Positions 1-11,539 of a stretch of DNA of 64,000 nt are shown one piece after another (position 1 is the first letter of the stretch; each line of letters opens with the position of its first letter). This stretch comes from Dermatemys mawii (lineage: Eukaryota; Chordata; Testudines; Dermatemydidae). The stretch covers positions 71,323,925 through 71,387,924 of the forward strand of contig ML677341.1 in assembly GCA_007922305.1 (NCBI GenBank), read 5' to 3'. Both the position numbers and the translations under genes were made by a program. The notes beneath the pieces were generated by a model, which made no database searches, had not been told where the DNA came from, and saw only the letters and a program-made list of their open reading frames with translations.

Positions 1-420
1 ACTGCCTCTGATGCATCACAGTCATTTTCCAGACAATTCTCCATGTCGCTGGATTTAGAGGAATTTGAATATTAAAATCACCTTCTTAATGGAAGGGCTG
101 TATATGAAGAACTTTTTGACTCAGTGACCCCCAACATTTATTTTCCAGTCAGCTTTGTGGGCTATTTGGAACTCTACATTCTTTCAGATCGGTATACAAG
201 CAGTGCAGAGGGGAAGACTGTTAATTGTTATTACCCTTTTGCTATAATATACTTCTCATATATATTTTAATCCATTCACCACTCTTATTATGCTTCTAAA
301 TGACTGTTTAATCGGGAATAAACACAATGTATTTTGTAGTTGTTTCATTGTGTCTCAAAGAGTCAGATATTTTCAGTTTTTGCTTGTTAAATTCCTCAGT
401 CCTCAGTTAAATTCCTTCTT

Positions 421-689
421 CCTCAGTCATTACGGACGGCGAGCTGTCAATGATGGGGAATGAGTATGGCTTTCGTGTCCCGAGTAGCCTTCGCAGCCAA
501 CTGGAGAATCTCAGCGGTCAGATACTCCAGTACCGCAGCCATATATAGTCTGGGGCTGTGGCACCTACCCGCTTAGCATAACGACCTTGCCGAAGCAGAC
601 GGTATACACGGCCAACTGGAAACTGCAGCCCAAGAGCGAGACTTCGTTTTAGCCCGCACTTTACCGCCCTGCTTTCCTCCGCCCGACAG
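421..689 (-). pseudogene. Histone H2A pseudogene
   Basis: Reading the minus strand from 689 gives an H2A-like N-terminus ([18 protein letters not shown]) and then decayed matches to the histone fold, including the segment for the LEYLTAEIL helix near 500-530. The start codon is CTG instead of ATG, several frameshifts and stops interrupt it, and homology fades near 421 before the C-terminus. Upstream (about 768-900) the usual H2A promoter pieces survive: a GATAGG block and two CCAAT boxes. A very degraded stem-loop may sit near 349-368. No divergent H2B partner is visible. It is a dead copy of the H2A genes at 16012, 27424 and 39837. Confidence 0.88.
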
Positions 690-2405
690 TATGAAGCAAA
701 AAAATATTAAATGCACCTCACTCAAAAAAAAAAAAAAAGCGTTTATCTCTCCTCTCTTTTTACAATGAAACGCTTTATGATAGGATAAAAAGTTCACAGA
801 TCAGTCAACATCTCGTGGGAATGAAGATCTAACTTTAACCAATGGTGAGGTAGGATGTCAAAGCTTGTATGTCTAACAGCCAATAGTAAACCAAGAAAAG
901 AAATCCCCTAATTTGCATTGATAGTGCGGCGGACGCCATTGTTCTGTTGTTTTTTTGGTTTAACTAGAAAAAGATGGTTACTTTTAGGACACTTCGTCTC
1001 TAACGCAGGAACATGACTCGTTTTAAACGTGCCATTTAGTGCAAGACACTCATAAAATTTGAAAGCACCCTGGCTAAAATACATTTTTTTACGTATAATT
1101 TCTGTATATAAGATATCGAAACTGTTAATTGCATGCTTGACCACCGGTATTTAACGTTCCCGCAGCAAGCTTCTCACGGGAATACTGATTTAAGGTGTCC
1201 TTCCCCCTTATTTGGTTTATGAACTATGCTTATAAATAAAAGCGCTCACACCATAAGAGATCTACTTTAACTAGTATTCGTGATTAAATCGAGGCATCTA
1301 AAAGGCTGCCTAAATTCTCCCATGATTTTAAGATATTAAGATTATTTTAGTTGGTTATATATGTTGCCAGGACAATTTAATATAAAACAAGTACACCGTT
1401 TTCTTGATATTAGAAGGGCAGATGTTGTGTTACAGCAGAGATTCCCAGACTGGGGGTTAAGACCCCTCCAGGGTCTGCAGGTTATTCGTGGTCAGATCTA
1501 GGAGATAACGGTCTCCAAACGGATGGCGAATCTGTTTGTACTGTAAATCCAACAAGAAACCTTGGGCAATAGTTTTGTACCGAATGCATATTCAAAACCA
1601 TCCCCGCGATAGACCGAGAGGGCGTTTCGGGAGCTCCTTTAACTGGTAAAATAGGGCAGGTTGAGATTGGGCAAGTATTGCACAGCGCGATGTTTGCACG
1701 CATGCAAAACGGTTTATCGTCGACCAATCCTTGTACAGTGAGGGCTTTTCAAATGTACGAAAGGGTTTAACCACCTCCCAGATACAAAGGGGGGGGGGGG
1801 GGGGGGTTTGCCTGTAACTTCACCAACAGCTTTGCTTCTCTGACTATCCTGGCTTTTGCCACTTGGAGACTGAAGCCGATGTGCCCCCCCCCGCCCCTTA
1901 CATATACGACAAAGCTGTGCCTTTTCCCGCGCGCTCCCCAAACCGTGGACTGTGTAGAGACAATATTTCGCTCCCCAGTTCCGTAATTTGGAAAAATAAC
2001 TTCCAAATTGATTTCTGTACTCGCAGTCTCAAAAGAATATTGGCCACTGTTATGAGTATTAAGGGTACCTCGACAATACCAATTTATAGCTAGAGCAGCA
2101 AAGCTCTAGTTACGATTATCCTTTTCGGGGAGATCCAGGCTGCTGTTGGGGACGGGGAAACTGGCTAAAAAGACTGTTTTTGATGCTACCAACTGCGCCT
2201 CCAACTAAATGTTTTCCTACCTCAGAAAGTGTTTTGAATCGCCCAGCTGAGTAAAAAAAGCTGTACTCCATTAAAATATATCTGAATACGTTTCAAATTA
2301 CCAATGAAATAGTTCAATAACAAATAAGTCAAATTAGGTTGTTGTATATTTTAAATTTCAACATTTCAGGTTCCTAAGTGTATAAAGGGAGCTGGTGAAT
2401 ACAAA
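690..2405. other. Gene-free spacer with relic H2A promoter
   Basis: The first 250 bases hold the decayed H2A promoter (CCAAT at about 839 and 880). The rest has no supported gene. A run of 18 G residues lies at 1789-1806 and a C-rich stretch near 1883-1898. The short open frames here look random. Confidence 0.6.
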
Positions 2406-2502
2406 CATAGCTGCTTTTAAGAATCAGAGGGGTAGCCGTGTTAGTCTGGAATTGCAGAAGTTACAAAGAGTCCTGTGGCACCTTAAAGACTAACTAAAGT
2501 AT

Positions 2503-2545
2503 TAGAGCATAAGCTTTCGTGGGCTAATACCCACTTCGTCGGATG
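2503..2545 (-). ncRNA. Degenerate hammerhead ribozyme core (left arm)
   Basis: On the minus strand: CCGACGA, then a stem II hairpin formed by AGTGGG/CCCAC, then GAAA and a short GC-TTAT-GC hairpin followed by TC. The layout is that of a hammerhead, but the first box is CCGACGA where CUGANGA is required (U4 to C), so activity is doubtful. Confidence 0.6.
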
Positions 2546-2664
2546 CATGCAGTGGAAGTATCCAGGGGCAGGTATAAATAGGTAGCCAAGAACTAGGTTA
2601 AAGATAACCCACCCTGTTATCTTTAACCTACCTATTTATACCTGCCCCTGGATACTTCCACTGC

Positions 2665-2712
2665 ATGCATCCGACGAAGTGGGTGTTAACCCACGAAAGC
2701 TTATGCTCTAAT
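2665..2712 (+). ncRNA. Degenerate hammerhead ribozyme core (right arm)
   Basis: Plus-strand partner of the core in the left arm. CCGACGA at 2671-2677, a stem II hairpin, GAAA near 2695-2698, then a 2-bp stem III with TTAT loop and a CTC that would be the cleavage triplet. It has the same U4-to-C change as the other arm, so both arms share an inactivating-looking base. Confidence 0.6.
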
Positions 2713-2764
2713 ACTTTGGTTAGTCTTTAAGGTGCCACAGGACTCTTTGTCATAGCTGCTTTTA

Positions 2765-3029
2765 GATATATTTATAGTAGGCAGGTTAATAGAAGCTTTT
2801 TGCTTCAAATATAGACTCCAGCACCAGCAAACAAATGTAGTTTTCTTTTGAGAATGTAAAATAATTTAGGGTCTGGAGTAAAAGTTTTTTTTTTTTTCCT
2901 TCTGTTCAAGGAACTTTCTAAGACCCACACCAGAGTCTCAGTGCAGAGAATCCAGGCAGCTGCTGTGGCAACTACTTAAATGTTTTTGTACAAAATAAAG
3001 GGAAAAGTGAACAAGAAAAAAAAATAAAA
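2765..3029. other. Spacer, nothing recognised
   Basis: AT-rich sequence with T- and A-rich runs (2886-2898, 3015-3030). No gene, promoter or repeat family is recognised. Confidence 0.5.
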
Positions 3030-3175
3030 AGACCCCTCAGTCTATAAGGTGCTACAAGAATCTTTGTCGCTTTTGCAGATACAGACTAACAAGGCTACCC
3101 CTCTGATACTAGTATAAACTAACAGCTTTTAGGGATCATGAGCTTTCGTGGGCTAAGACCCACTTCATCAGATCA
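3030..3175. mobile_element. Rearranged Penelope-like repeat fragment
   Basis: 3030-3105 matches the outer end of the 2.4-kb insertion in reverse (ending in GCTACCCCTCTGATA). 3120-3173 is the hammerhead part in the orientation of a left arm. On the minus strand the core is intact at the key positions: CTGATGA (3165-3171), stem II, GAAA (3144-3147). The piece after GAAA reads GCTCATGATC, a second subfamily shared with the copy at 25.1 kb. Confidence 0.65.
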
Positions 3176-4560
3176 ATGTTTATATAGTTTATACTGAGAG
3201 CCTTGCTGCCGGATACTGACTCCTACCATGAGAATGCCAAAAGAAAGTGGGTAGCAATCATGAACTGATTTGAGCTGAAACGTCAGGGCTGCATTGTTCA
3301 CAATTTTGGAGGCCAAGCCTGATGCAAAATATTATATTGCGACTTTAAAATCTATAAAAGACACACTAGTTTGCGTTCTGTCACTAAATGACCAGGACAA
3401 TGGAAATGACCGGTGATAGGTGATTTAATGTAACAGATTGCATCTGCTGCCAGCTACCCATTTTAGATCAAGCTGAAGATAAATCTAAAGGTTTGATTTT
3501 TATATATGGTTTCAGGCTAAGTGGACAGGGCATTTTGATTTGAAGGAGAGACTGGTTTTGAGTCGGTGAAATGGCTTGATGTGAGAAATACTTTTATCTA
3601 ACTGAATTCACCGACATATTCAGAAGCCTCAGGCAGAGGAAAGGAGAGACATTAAGAGTGCCACGACGACGATTTTTTAAAGATTAAACTGAAAAAAGAA
3701 TGAAGATTTTCAATAGACTGATTTTCTGACGTTTTCTTCATTTGCCCAGCTCCTTGCTACTTTGAAATGTTTATTTCTCGTATTGTATTTCGGAGTGTTC
3801 TGAAAGAGCATTAAAGACCACCCACTCCCTTCCAGTAAATTCACAAGTATAACAGGAAGAAACAGGCAAGACCTCATAAATAGATCCTCTTCAACCTTTT
3901 TATTTTTCACTCGTGTTTTTGTTATTTCATTAGTCTAGGGGGAAAAGGAATTCCTAATATACACGAGTAAATGTCATTTAGAGGCATCAGCAAGGACATA
4001 TTCTACACTTCTCTCTGTCTTCATCCCTCGTTCCCGCTAGGAAAGGGAATATTATGGTCTTTAAATCACCCTCAATTTCTACGCGTCCCTCCCCCTATTC
4101 CCCCTTCGTGTGGAGGCCATCAGGGAAAAAAACAGCCCAAAATCTCCGTGTTACAAGTTATGACTATTCTCGCTTGTTCATGCTCCTAACGGAACAATTC
4201 ATAATGTTTTACTGCTACAGTAACTTTTGTCTTAAAATATTAGGCACTGTTTGAGTTTTAAGATTCTGAATACAGCTTTCAAGGCAAGTTGGAAGAGGGC
4301 TTAGCTATTCCCTACCGGGAAAACTATGGTTTTCTGCTTGTTAGACAGAGAGCTATCAGACTTGTGCCCAACAAAAACTGTTTGGTTAAAAGGTCTCTTA
4401 ATACAAGTGCTTAGTCAACAACGCCTGTAGTGAAGTAACTTAATTTATTTTTTTCTACTACATGCTTTATCAGGCAATAACAGAAACACTGTAACATAAG
4501 TAACACAAAACATATTTTCAGGAAACTGTCTTTAGCAACACAACTCTTATTGTGAAAACA
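3176..4560. other. Gene-free spacer
   Basis: No histone fragment, RNA gene or clear mobile element is visible. A T-rich run at about 4590-4608, just past this stretch, lies in the 3' UTR of the H4 gene. Confidence 0.5.
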
Positions 4561-4565
4561 TGGGT

Positions 4566-4581
4566 GGCTCTTAAAAGAGCC
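4566..4581 (-). promoter_or_regulatory. Histone 3' stem-loop of H4
   Basis: GGCTCTTTTAAGAGCC on the minus strand, 64 bases after the H4 stop codon. It binds SLBP and directs U7-dependent cleavage. A purine-rich downstream element (ATAAGAGTTGTG) follows. Confidence 0.95.
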
Positions 4582-4645
4582 TTTGTGTTTCTTTCTTTTT
4601 TTTTTTTTTTTTGGTTTTTTGGTTTTAAAAGTCAGAAAAAAAAGC

Positions 4646-5045
<400 letters not shown>

Positions 5046-5454
5046 TACTGAAAAGGGGCGAGGTCTAATTTATTGTCCTTCCCTTCCTTCCTTCTTCCTC
5101 TCGCCGCTCTCTTGCTGCTGTTCGGTTGAGATGCAGCGTATTGGTCCCCTTTTGTTTCTTTTTCCTCGCCTCCCGCACCCACCATTGTCTGTATACTGCT
5201 CCCTTTAGACCCCACACATTTCCGAATTATATTTCAATTATATTTTATACCGAGATACATTATCTATCCCTACCTCTACTGGATCCCACATTTTTGGCAG
5301 TGTCTGTCGCTCTCTGGATTGCTTGAAATAAGAGTCTATTTCAAACTGCACTTTTTCTTTTATTTTATATTATAATTTTTCTGTCTGGACGGTATCAGTT
5401 AACAGGGCTTCATATTTGCGGCTATTTTCTTTGGAAAATACTTCTCTGTTTTTC

Positions 5455-5560
5455 AGTGATTTGCAATCTGCGGCAAAATCTGACCAATCAGGATTTCTGA
5501 CAAATCATCTTTCGCGGCCATTTTCCAAAGAGTACACTGAATGAATATAAATAGAACAAT
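5455..5560 (+). promoter_or_regulatory. Orphan histone-type promoter, divergent from H4
   Basis: GACCAATCAGG at about 5482 and ATAAATAG near 5545 look like the CCAAT and TATA boxes of a plus-strand histone gene. No gene follows; a TTTC microsatellite begins within 30 bases. The core (CAAAATCTGACCAATCAGG) recurs in reverse near 49480-49515, again pointing away from an H4 copy. Confidence 0.5.
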
Positions 5561-5581
5561 GCTCTCATACGTTATATCCGC

Positions 5582-5582
<1 letters not shown>

Positions 5583-5630
<48 letters not shown>

Positions 5631-5643
5631 TNNNNNNNNNNTT

Positions 5644-5687
<44 letters not shown>

Positions 5688-5689
5688 TT
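5583..5689. repeat. (TTTC)n microsatellite with assembly gap
   Basis: Tandem TTTC units interrupted by ten N at 5632-5641. The true array length is unknown. The open frames of repeated Phe-Leu-Ser or Lys-Glu-Arg across it are artefacts of the repeat. Confidence 0.97.
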
Positions 5690-6359
5690 GTTATTGTTGC
5701 TAATGATTTTGCAGTATATGCAAAAGCGTGACATCATTTGAATGACTGCAGAAATAATCACTCATAAAACCAGACTCCTCTCCCATTCTAGAGAAAAGAC
5801 TCATTCCCCTCTTCATCATATGCATTAATAATTGTTTTAGGCTAGGAAGATTTGAGTTAATGAATTGCAAATATAAAAATGGAGAAAAATATTTTGAAAA
5901 TACTACTGTCTACACACATGACAATACTGAATAAAATACAGTTTAGCTATGAGTCTGAAGCTCTTCAGAAAGCATGGATGGAAATGATAAGAAGAGGTTC
6001 TCAAAAACTGAGAAATATGCTACCTTTTCTCCTTTCTTATCTTCTATTGCCCTCTGATGCAAATTCTTTTTCAATCTACACAAGTTGTAAAAGAGATTAA
6101 AAATGGGTTTATTTTTCAGTACTTATTAACAATCAACAAACAACTATCATGCAAGAAAATAATAGTAATAATTATTATAAATAATAAATATTAGAGAGAA
6201 AAGGTGGTGATATAATATCTTCTATTTGACCAGCTTCTGTTGGTGAAAGAGACACACTTTCTGTGTAACCTTGAAAGATTGGCTCTATCACTAATATAAA
6301 TTGGTACAATAAAAGATATTAAATCACTCACCTTGTGTCTCTAACAGTTATTATTATTA
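5690..6359. other. AT-rich spacer
   Basis: No gene recognised. AT-rich runs near 6150-6195 (ATAATTATT-type repeats). Confidence 0.5.
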
Positions 6360-7060
6360 AGTGAGGAGGCAAGGGAGGAATAATAGAATGCAAAGTGCCT
6401 TTGGCATGAAGAGGAGATATGGTATGAGAGAAGGCCAAAGGGGAAATGAGGCACACAGAACCCCTGGTGATAAAGGAGATGGGGGTGATCCTGGTAGGGG
6501 CCAGGGGGAAAGGGGAACACATTGAGCCCCTAGCATGAGGGAACAGTGGGGAAGAGTAAAGGGGGAAGGAGGAGGTAATATTGTTCACATTGTTCCCCTT
6601 CCCATATGTGGAATATTGGAGAGGGAAAATAATAGACACAGAAAAATCTTTCCATGTAGTGGAGAGGATTGTGGGACCCTGGAATGAATGGAGTGGGAAA
6701 GGGGGAAATAAGGACACACATACAGAGCTCCTGTCATCCGGTTGGGGATGGGAGACCCTAAAATGGGGGCAACACAAAGACTCTGATGGGTTGGGTGTGT
6801 AAATGGGGATGGGGGAAGGGGCACACATAATCTCTGGCAGGAGGGAGATTGAGGAAACCTGTTATGAGGAAAGGAGAGCGTGTGTGTGAGAGGGAGGGGT
6901 GGGGGTACACACAGAGTGCCTTTCACTGAGGGGAAGAAATGGGAAACCCTAGAATGGAGGGAGGAGGAAACAGGGGGAAGACACACAGAACCCCTGATTA
7001 GGAAAAGACTGGGGGAACCTGTAATGAAAGAGATTTCGGGGAGGGGTATTTGAAATGGTT
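6360..7060. repeat. Degenerate G-rich minisatellite
   Basis: Purine-rich on the plus strand, with a recurring motif of the type ACACACAGAACCCCT followed by GGGGAA stretches. Recognisable starts lie near 6452, 6520, 6712, 6818, 6905 and 6980, so units are roughly 70-110 bases and diverged. The 166- and 133-codon open frames on the minus strand (6328-6986) are proline/serine-rich read-through of this repeat and show no protein-family features. Confidence 0.65.
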
Positions 7061-8040
7061 GCAGGACACCCTTAAAAAGAGGGGGATAGGAGGGAAGTGA
7101 TTAAATGTGTGACCTGTTCACTTCGGTCAGTTTCATTGTATGATTACCTGTATTTGAAATATTAGTTTATTTCCACCACCACCAGGGAGAGAGGAATATA
7201 TATTGCAAGTAGAATATCAGTTACACACAATAAGTTTGCTATATATGAGGTCTAACTATTGGGAAAACTGTTTATTATCCATTATTTTGTTAGTTATTGT
7301 CATCTCCCCTCTCCCTTCCCTCCATATATTGAAGTAGCATGTAGGGACATTAATGAAATAAAGGCCTCATAATGCTAGGCACTATTAAAACAGATGGCAA
7401 GAGACAGACTAGGTTGTAAACATGTCTTAAGTATAACCTGGTATAACTTGAAGACTGAACAAAGGGGAAAAAAAGGAACTAAAACAGTTTTATTTATTTT
7501 TAATCAATTCTGTGCAAACTTTCAGTGTAATTAAACTTAATTCCCCCCCCCCCAGAAAATTACAAGTGTGAAACCTGAGATCAACATTTATACTGTATAA
7601 ACAGGGTGAAACCTTGTAATGAATTTGAAACAGAGTATCTCATCTCCATAACCAGCTATATTTGCATGATTACATTCAACTCCTATACTGCCGCTAGTAG
7701 ATTATATCCTTAAGGAAACATCACTCTCCATGAAGGCCTTGGATCCCAGTAATTAAAATAGTAAAATGTATCTGATCATTACTCTGGAAGAATGTATAAT
7801 ATCATCTGGAGAAATACAAGAAATATCCCACATACATATTTGTATATATTTATTATATAGCTATATTATATACAATGGCATGCATATATACATCATATAT
7901 TAATTGCACATTACGGGGGGAGGAGAAATCTATGATAAAGAAAGTTAAGATTTCAAAGTCAAGCACTCTAAATTAGTAATATTGATTTAGTGATAGTATT
8001 GTTTGCCCTAATTTGTTCCTTTTACGTATATTCATTATGA
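7061..8040. other. AT-rich spacer
   Basis: No gene recognised. A C homopolymer near 7543-7553 and TATATA-rich sequence at 7840-7900. Confidence 0.5.
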
Positions 8041-8820
8041 TACTGTGATGCTGTAGGATTGATTTATGACCATGTGAATCATTGTTGCTATCACTGTTAT
8101 ACAATTGCAAAAAACTTGTACAAAGTAGATCAGGTAAGGTGTAAATGGAACGTTATGATTAGCTAAATAATACTATCCTGTTTAAATCTAAGTATCATCA
8201 TTGCATCTGAAGTTATGAATGTTGGCTATGTATCTATATCTTAAATATATTGTTCCTGGGGTAACATCCAGCCTAGACAGCGCACTGTGAATGGACTATT
8301 CAAGTTTACATCCAGCCCCAGCCAGAATATGGATAATAGCTGCCCCTGTGAGTCAGCAAGCCATATAAAGGCATGTGACGTGACTTACTTATGTGACCTG
8401 TGACTCCATCTTGTGCCTATAACGTCCCACAAACTGAGACTGTGAACTCTTTTTGAAACAGAAAATTTCCAGGAGCTTGGCAAAAAATATAAAAGACCCT
8501 GAAAACATCTCCATCTTGCCTCTTTCCTGCTCTGGTTCTCTGGACTGTGGATTTACAACTAAAAGGAACATTCTAATCTTTTGTAGTTACTGGAGTCTGT
8601 AACATCACTTCTACAAATCAATATCAGAATATTGCCATTATTGTATGTATATTCTCTATTAACCATTTAATGTCTCTTCTTCTTTTCTTTATAAATAAAT
8701 ATTTAGATTTTAATTACTAAAGGATTGGCACCATTGTGATTATTGGGTAAGATCAGAGATATATCCTGGTTATGTGGCTTATGTCTTGAGATCAGAAGAA
8801 TTCTTTGTTGGTTTTCAACA
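8041..8820 (+). mobile_element. Possible LTR-type repeat
   Basis: Starts TGTGATGCTG near 8045. It has a TATAAAGG box near 8366, a TATAAAAG near 8488, and AATAAA signals near 8692. No protein domains or target duplication were found, so the borders and class are uncertain. Confidence 0.3.
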
Positions 8821-9472
8821 GCCACTCATTATAAAGTCTAGTGTGTGGGTGCTGAAATAAGGCATGGTATGCCTAAGAAGACTGAATTTTTGACTTCTTG
8901 TTAACCAGTGCAGAGAGACAGAAGATTACTTTGGTTATTGACTTGGTATATCTAATGATAGAATAAGTACCGATTTGGGGTGAAACTGCTCTATTTCTCA
9001 GCAGTTTGTCCTCAACCTATTACTCTCAGCTGTGATCCACTGAGGCACAGTGACAGATACAGTATAATAGCCATCCATCTTCCCGCCCCACCGCCCCTCA
9101 TACAGGACACCTATTTTTTTCAGTGCACTTATGGTTGCTACTATGGAAGTTATCCCCTGCCCCACCTCCACCCCCATGGTTAATTATGCAACCTTAAACC
9201 TTATTTACTGCATCCTGGTTAAGGCTTGCTCTGAATAGAGAATTATTAACTTCCTCATACCCTTTTCTATGAAGCTTATGAGTACAGTATTTGATGGCTT
9301 CACAAAATAATACTAATAAATTTATTTTAACAAAACCCCTCTAACATGAGGAGTGGTAACATACCTCTTTAATAGATGGGGGAAAGTCACAAAGAAATGA
9401 AGATCAAAGTGTCCATTAATTTTAGGTGCACTATTTGAGACTTCTGATTTTGCAGATTTTAGCATTCTATAT

Positions 9473-9865
9473 CAGGGGTCTCCAAACTTTTTGAGACGAG
9501 GGCCATATTAGATTTTTGGAGGGGCTTCGTGGGCCACTGCCATGCTCCACCCGCCTTTGCTTCTCCAGCCACTGCCATGACCCCCGCCTTCGCTCCTCTG
9601 GCCTCTGCCGTGGCCCTCCCCTTTGCTCCTCTGGACGCACCTCAGGGGCACTCACCCTTTTCTTCTACAGCCACGCCATTGCTGTAACCCCCCCTCCCCT
9701 TTTATTCCTCCAGCCGCACCACAGGGGCACTCACCCCTTCGCAAATGGAGCCAACAGGGGGGCAGTGGCAGCTTCTCCATGTGCCTGCTCAGCTGGGGCT
9801 GGGGGCCGGACAAATCAATGTCGCGGGCCGGGTCCAGCCCCCGGGCCGTAGTTTGGAGACCCCTG
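9473..9865. mobile_element. hAT-type MITE (393 bp)
   Basis: Terminal inverted repeats CAGGGGTCTCCAAACT and AGTTTGGAGACCCCTG, flanked by a perfect 8-bp target duplication TTCTATAT (9465-9472 and 9866-9873). The 8-bp duplication and CAGGG termini fit hAT elements. The interior is GC-rich with no transposase, so it is non-autonomous. The open frames inside are not genes. Confidence 0.88.
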
Positions 9866-9873
9866 TTCTATAT

Positions 9874-10880
9874 CACTTTATCTGTTCAAAGCAAATTTCT
9901 CAGGGACGTCTAATGAAGCTAGTATTTCACTATTTTTAATCGTCACCAAGTTTATGCAATGCATATTTTATCAAGGTCCTTAACATTTCAAGGTGTAAAA
10001 CTTTGTACACTTCTAGCATTAGTATATATAAATGTACAATTTTAATGGTGAATAATGAGTTATTAAATTATTATTTAGTTATTATTTTATTATTGATCAG
10101 GAGCCTGTTTTTAACCCTTTCATTAGGAAGTCTGATGATTTTACCTCTAGGTGTTCTCCTAGATTTTTTCACAGTTCATTTGTAATTTGCATCATACATT
10201 TTATTGGTTACAAAGACACTATTGTATTACTAGTGTCTTTAAACAGATGCCTCTGTCTAATCTGTATGTTCCTCAGCTTCCCAGAGAAGTGTGCTCCTCC
10301 CAGGCCATCCTTACCATCCTCCCTACCACCCCGCCACATGCCCTTTCTTCTACAATATTCTAATTTCAAGAGGAACACCCCTAGATAATTCACTAAGTGA
10401 AATATACACTTACATTCAAATTCTGGATACCAGCCTTTTTATTTGGCTATTAACAATTGATGAGTATTACCTGAAAAACATACCAGTGGTATTTACCTTA
10501 TCGATTAAACCAACCTTTGAAGCATAATGCTGAATAGGGAATGGGGCAATTTATTCATACAAAATATATATTTAAATGAAATCTTTCATATTTGCATACA
10601 TTTGTATTACATCTTGATGGGGATATTTATAAACACAAAGATTAAGGACAAAAGCACTGCTCTTGTCATCACACAAAATGCCCATTAAATTAATTTGGCT
10701 AGAAAAAGTTAATACTTTAATTAAGGTAGCCTAATGGGAAGTTGTGTGCTAACTCAAGCACATACTTTGAAAACCATCCTAGATGGTTTCGTACTGTCAG
10801 AATTTTTAATTTAGGTAAGCGGTGAAGTCGTGGTGCATGGGGACACGTTATGAGCGTGTTACAACTCTTTTCAGTGCACA
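9874..10880. other. AT-rich spacer
   Basis: No gene, RNA or repeat recognised between the MITE and the H3 3' end. Confidence 0.5.
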
Positions 10881-10886
10881 TGTAGT

Positions 10887-10902
10887 GGCTCTTAAAAGAG
10901 CC
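10887..10902 (-). promoter_or_regulatory. Histone 3' stem-loop of H3
   Basis: GGCTCTTTTAAGAGCC on the minus strand, 56 bases past the stop. AAAAGAGTTGTAAC downstream is a good histone downstream element for U7 snRNA pairing. Confidence 0.95.
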
Positions 10903-10958
10903 CTGCAGTGTTTGCATTCTGATTACTTGAATACTGTACTTCAGTGGTGCAGCAGCCT

Positions 10959-11520
<562 letters not shown>

Positions 11521-11539
11521 CATCGAAATACGATCCTCT

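Larger units (their letters stand above)
2406..2764. mobile_element. Palindromic Penelope-like insertion with target duplication
   Basis: Two copies of one repeat lie head to head (about 2422-2600 and 2620-2750) and form a long, nearly perfect inverted repeat. The outer ends read as the common reptile repeat beginning AGAGGGGTAGCCGTG. The block is bounded by a perfect 14-bp direct repeat, CATAGCTGCTTTTA, at 2406-2419 and 2751-2764, which I read as the target-site duplication. Each arm carries a hammerhead-like core (2503-2545 minus, 2665-2712 plus). Hammerhead motifs in terminal repeats are established for Penelope-like retroelements. No protein-coding part is present, so this is a terminal-repeat-only copy. 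Confidence 0.75.

Noticed and set aside
5453..5761. Open frames across the TTTC array
   Set aside because: Repeat translation interrupted by N bases.
6328..6986. 166- and 133-codon frames on the minus strand
   Set aside because: They are read-through of the degenerate minisatellite, overlap each other in different frames and show no domain.
9516..9913. Overlapping plus-strand frames of 64-111 codons
   Set aside because: They lie inside a hAT MITE with clear target duplications and lack any family match.
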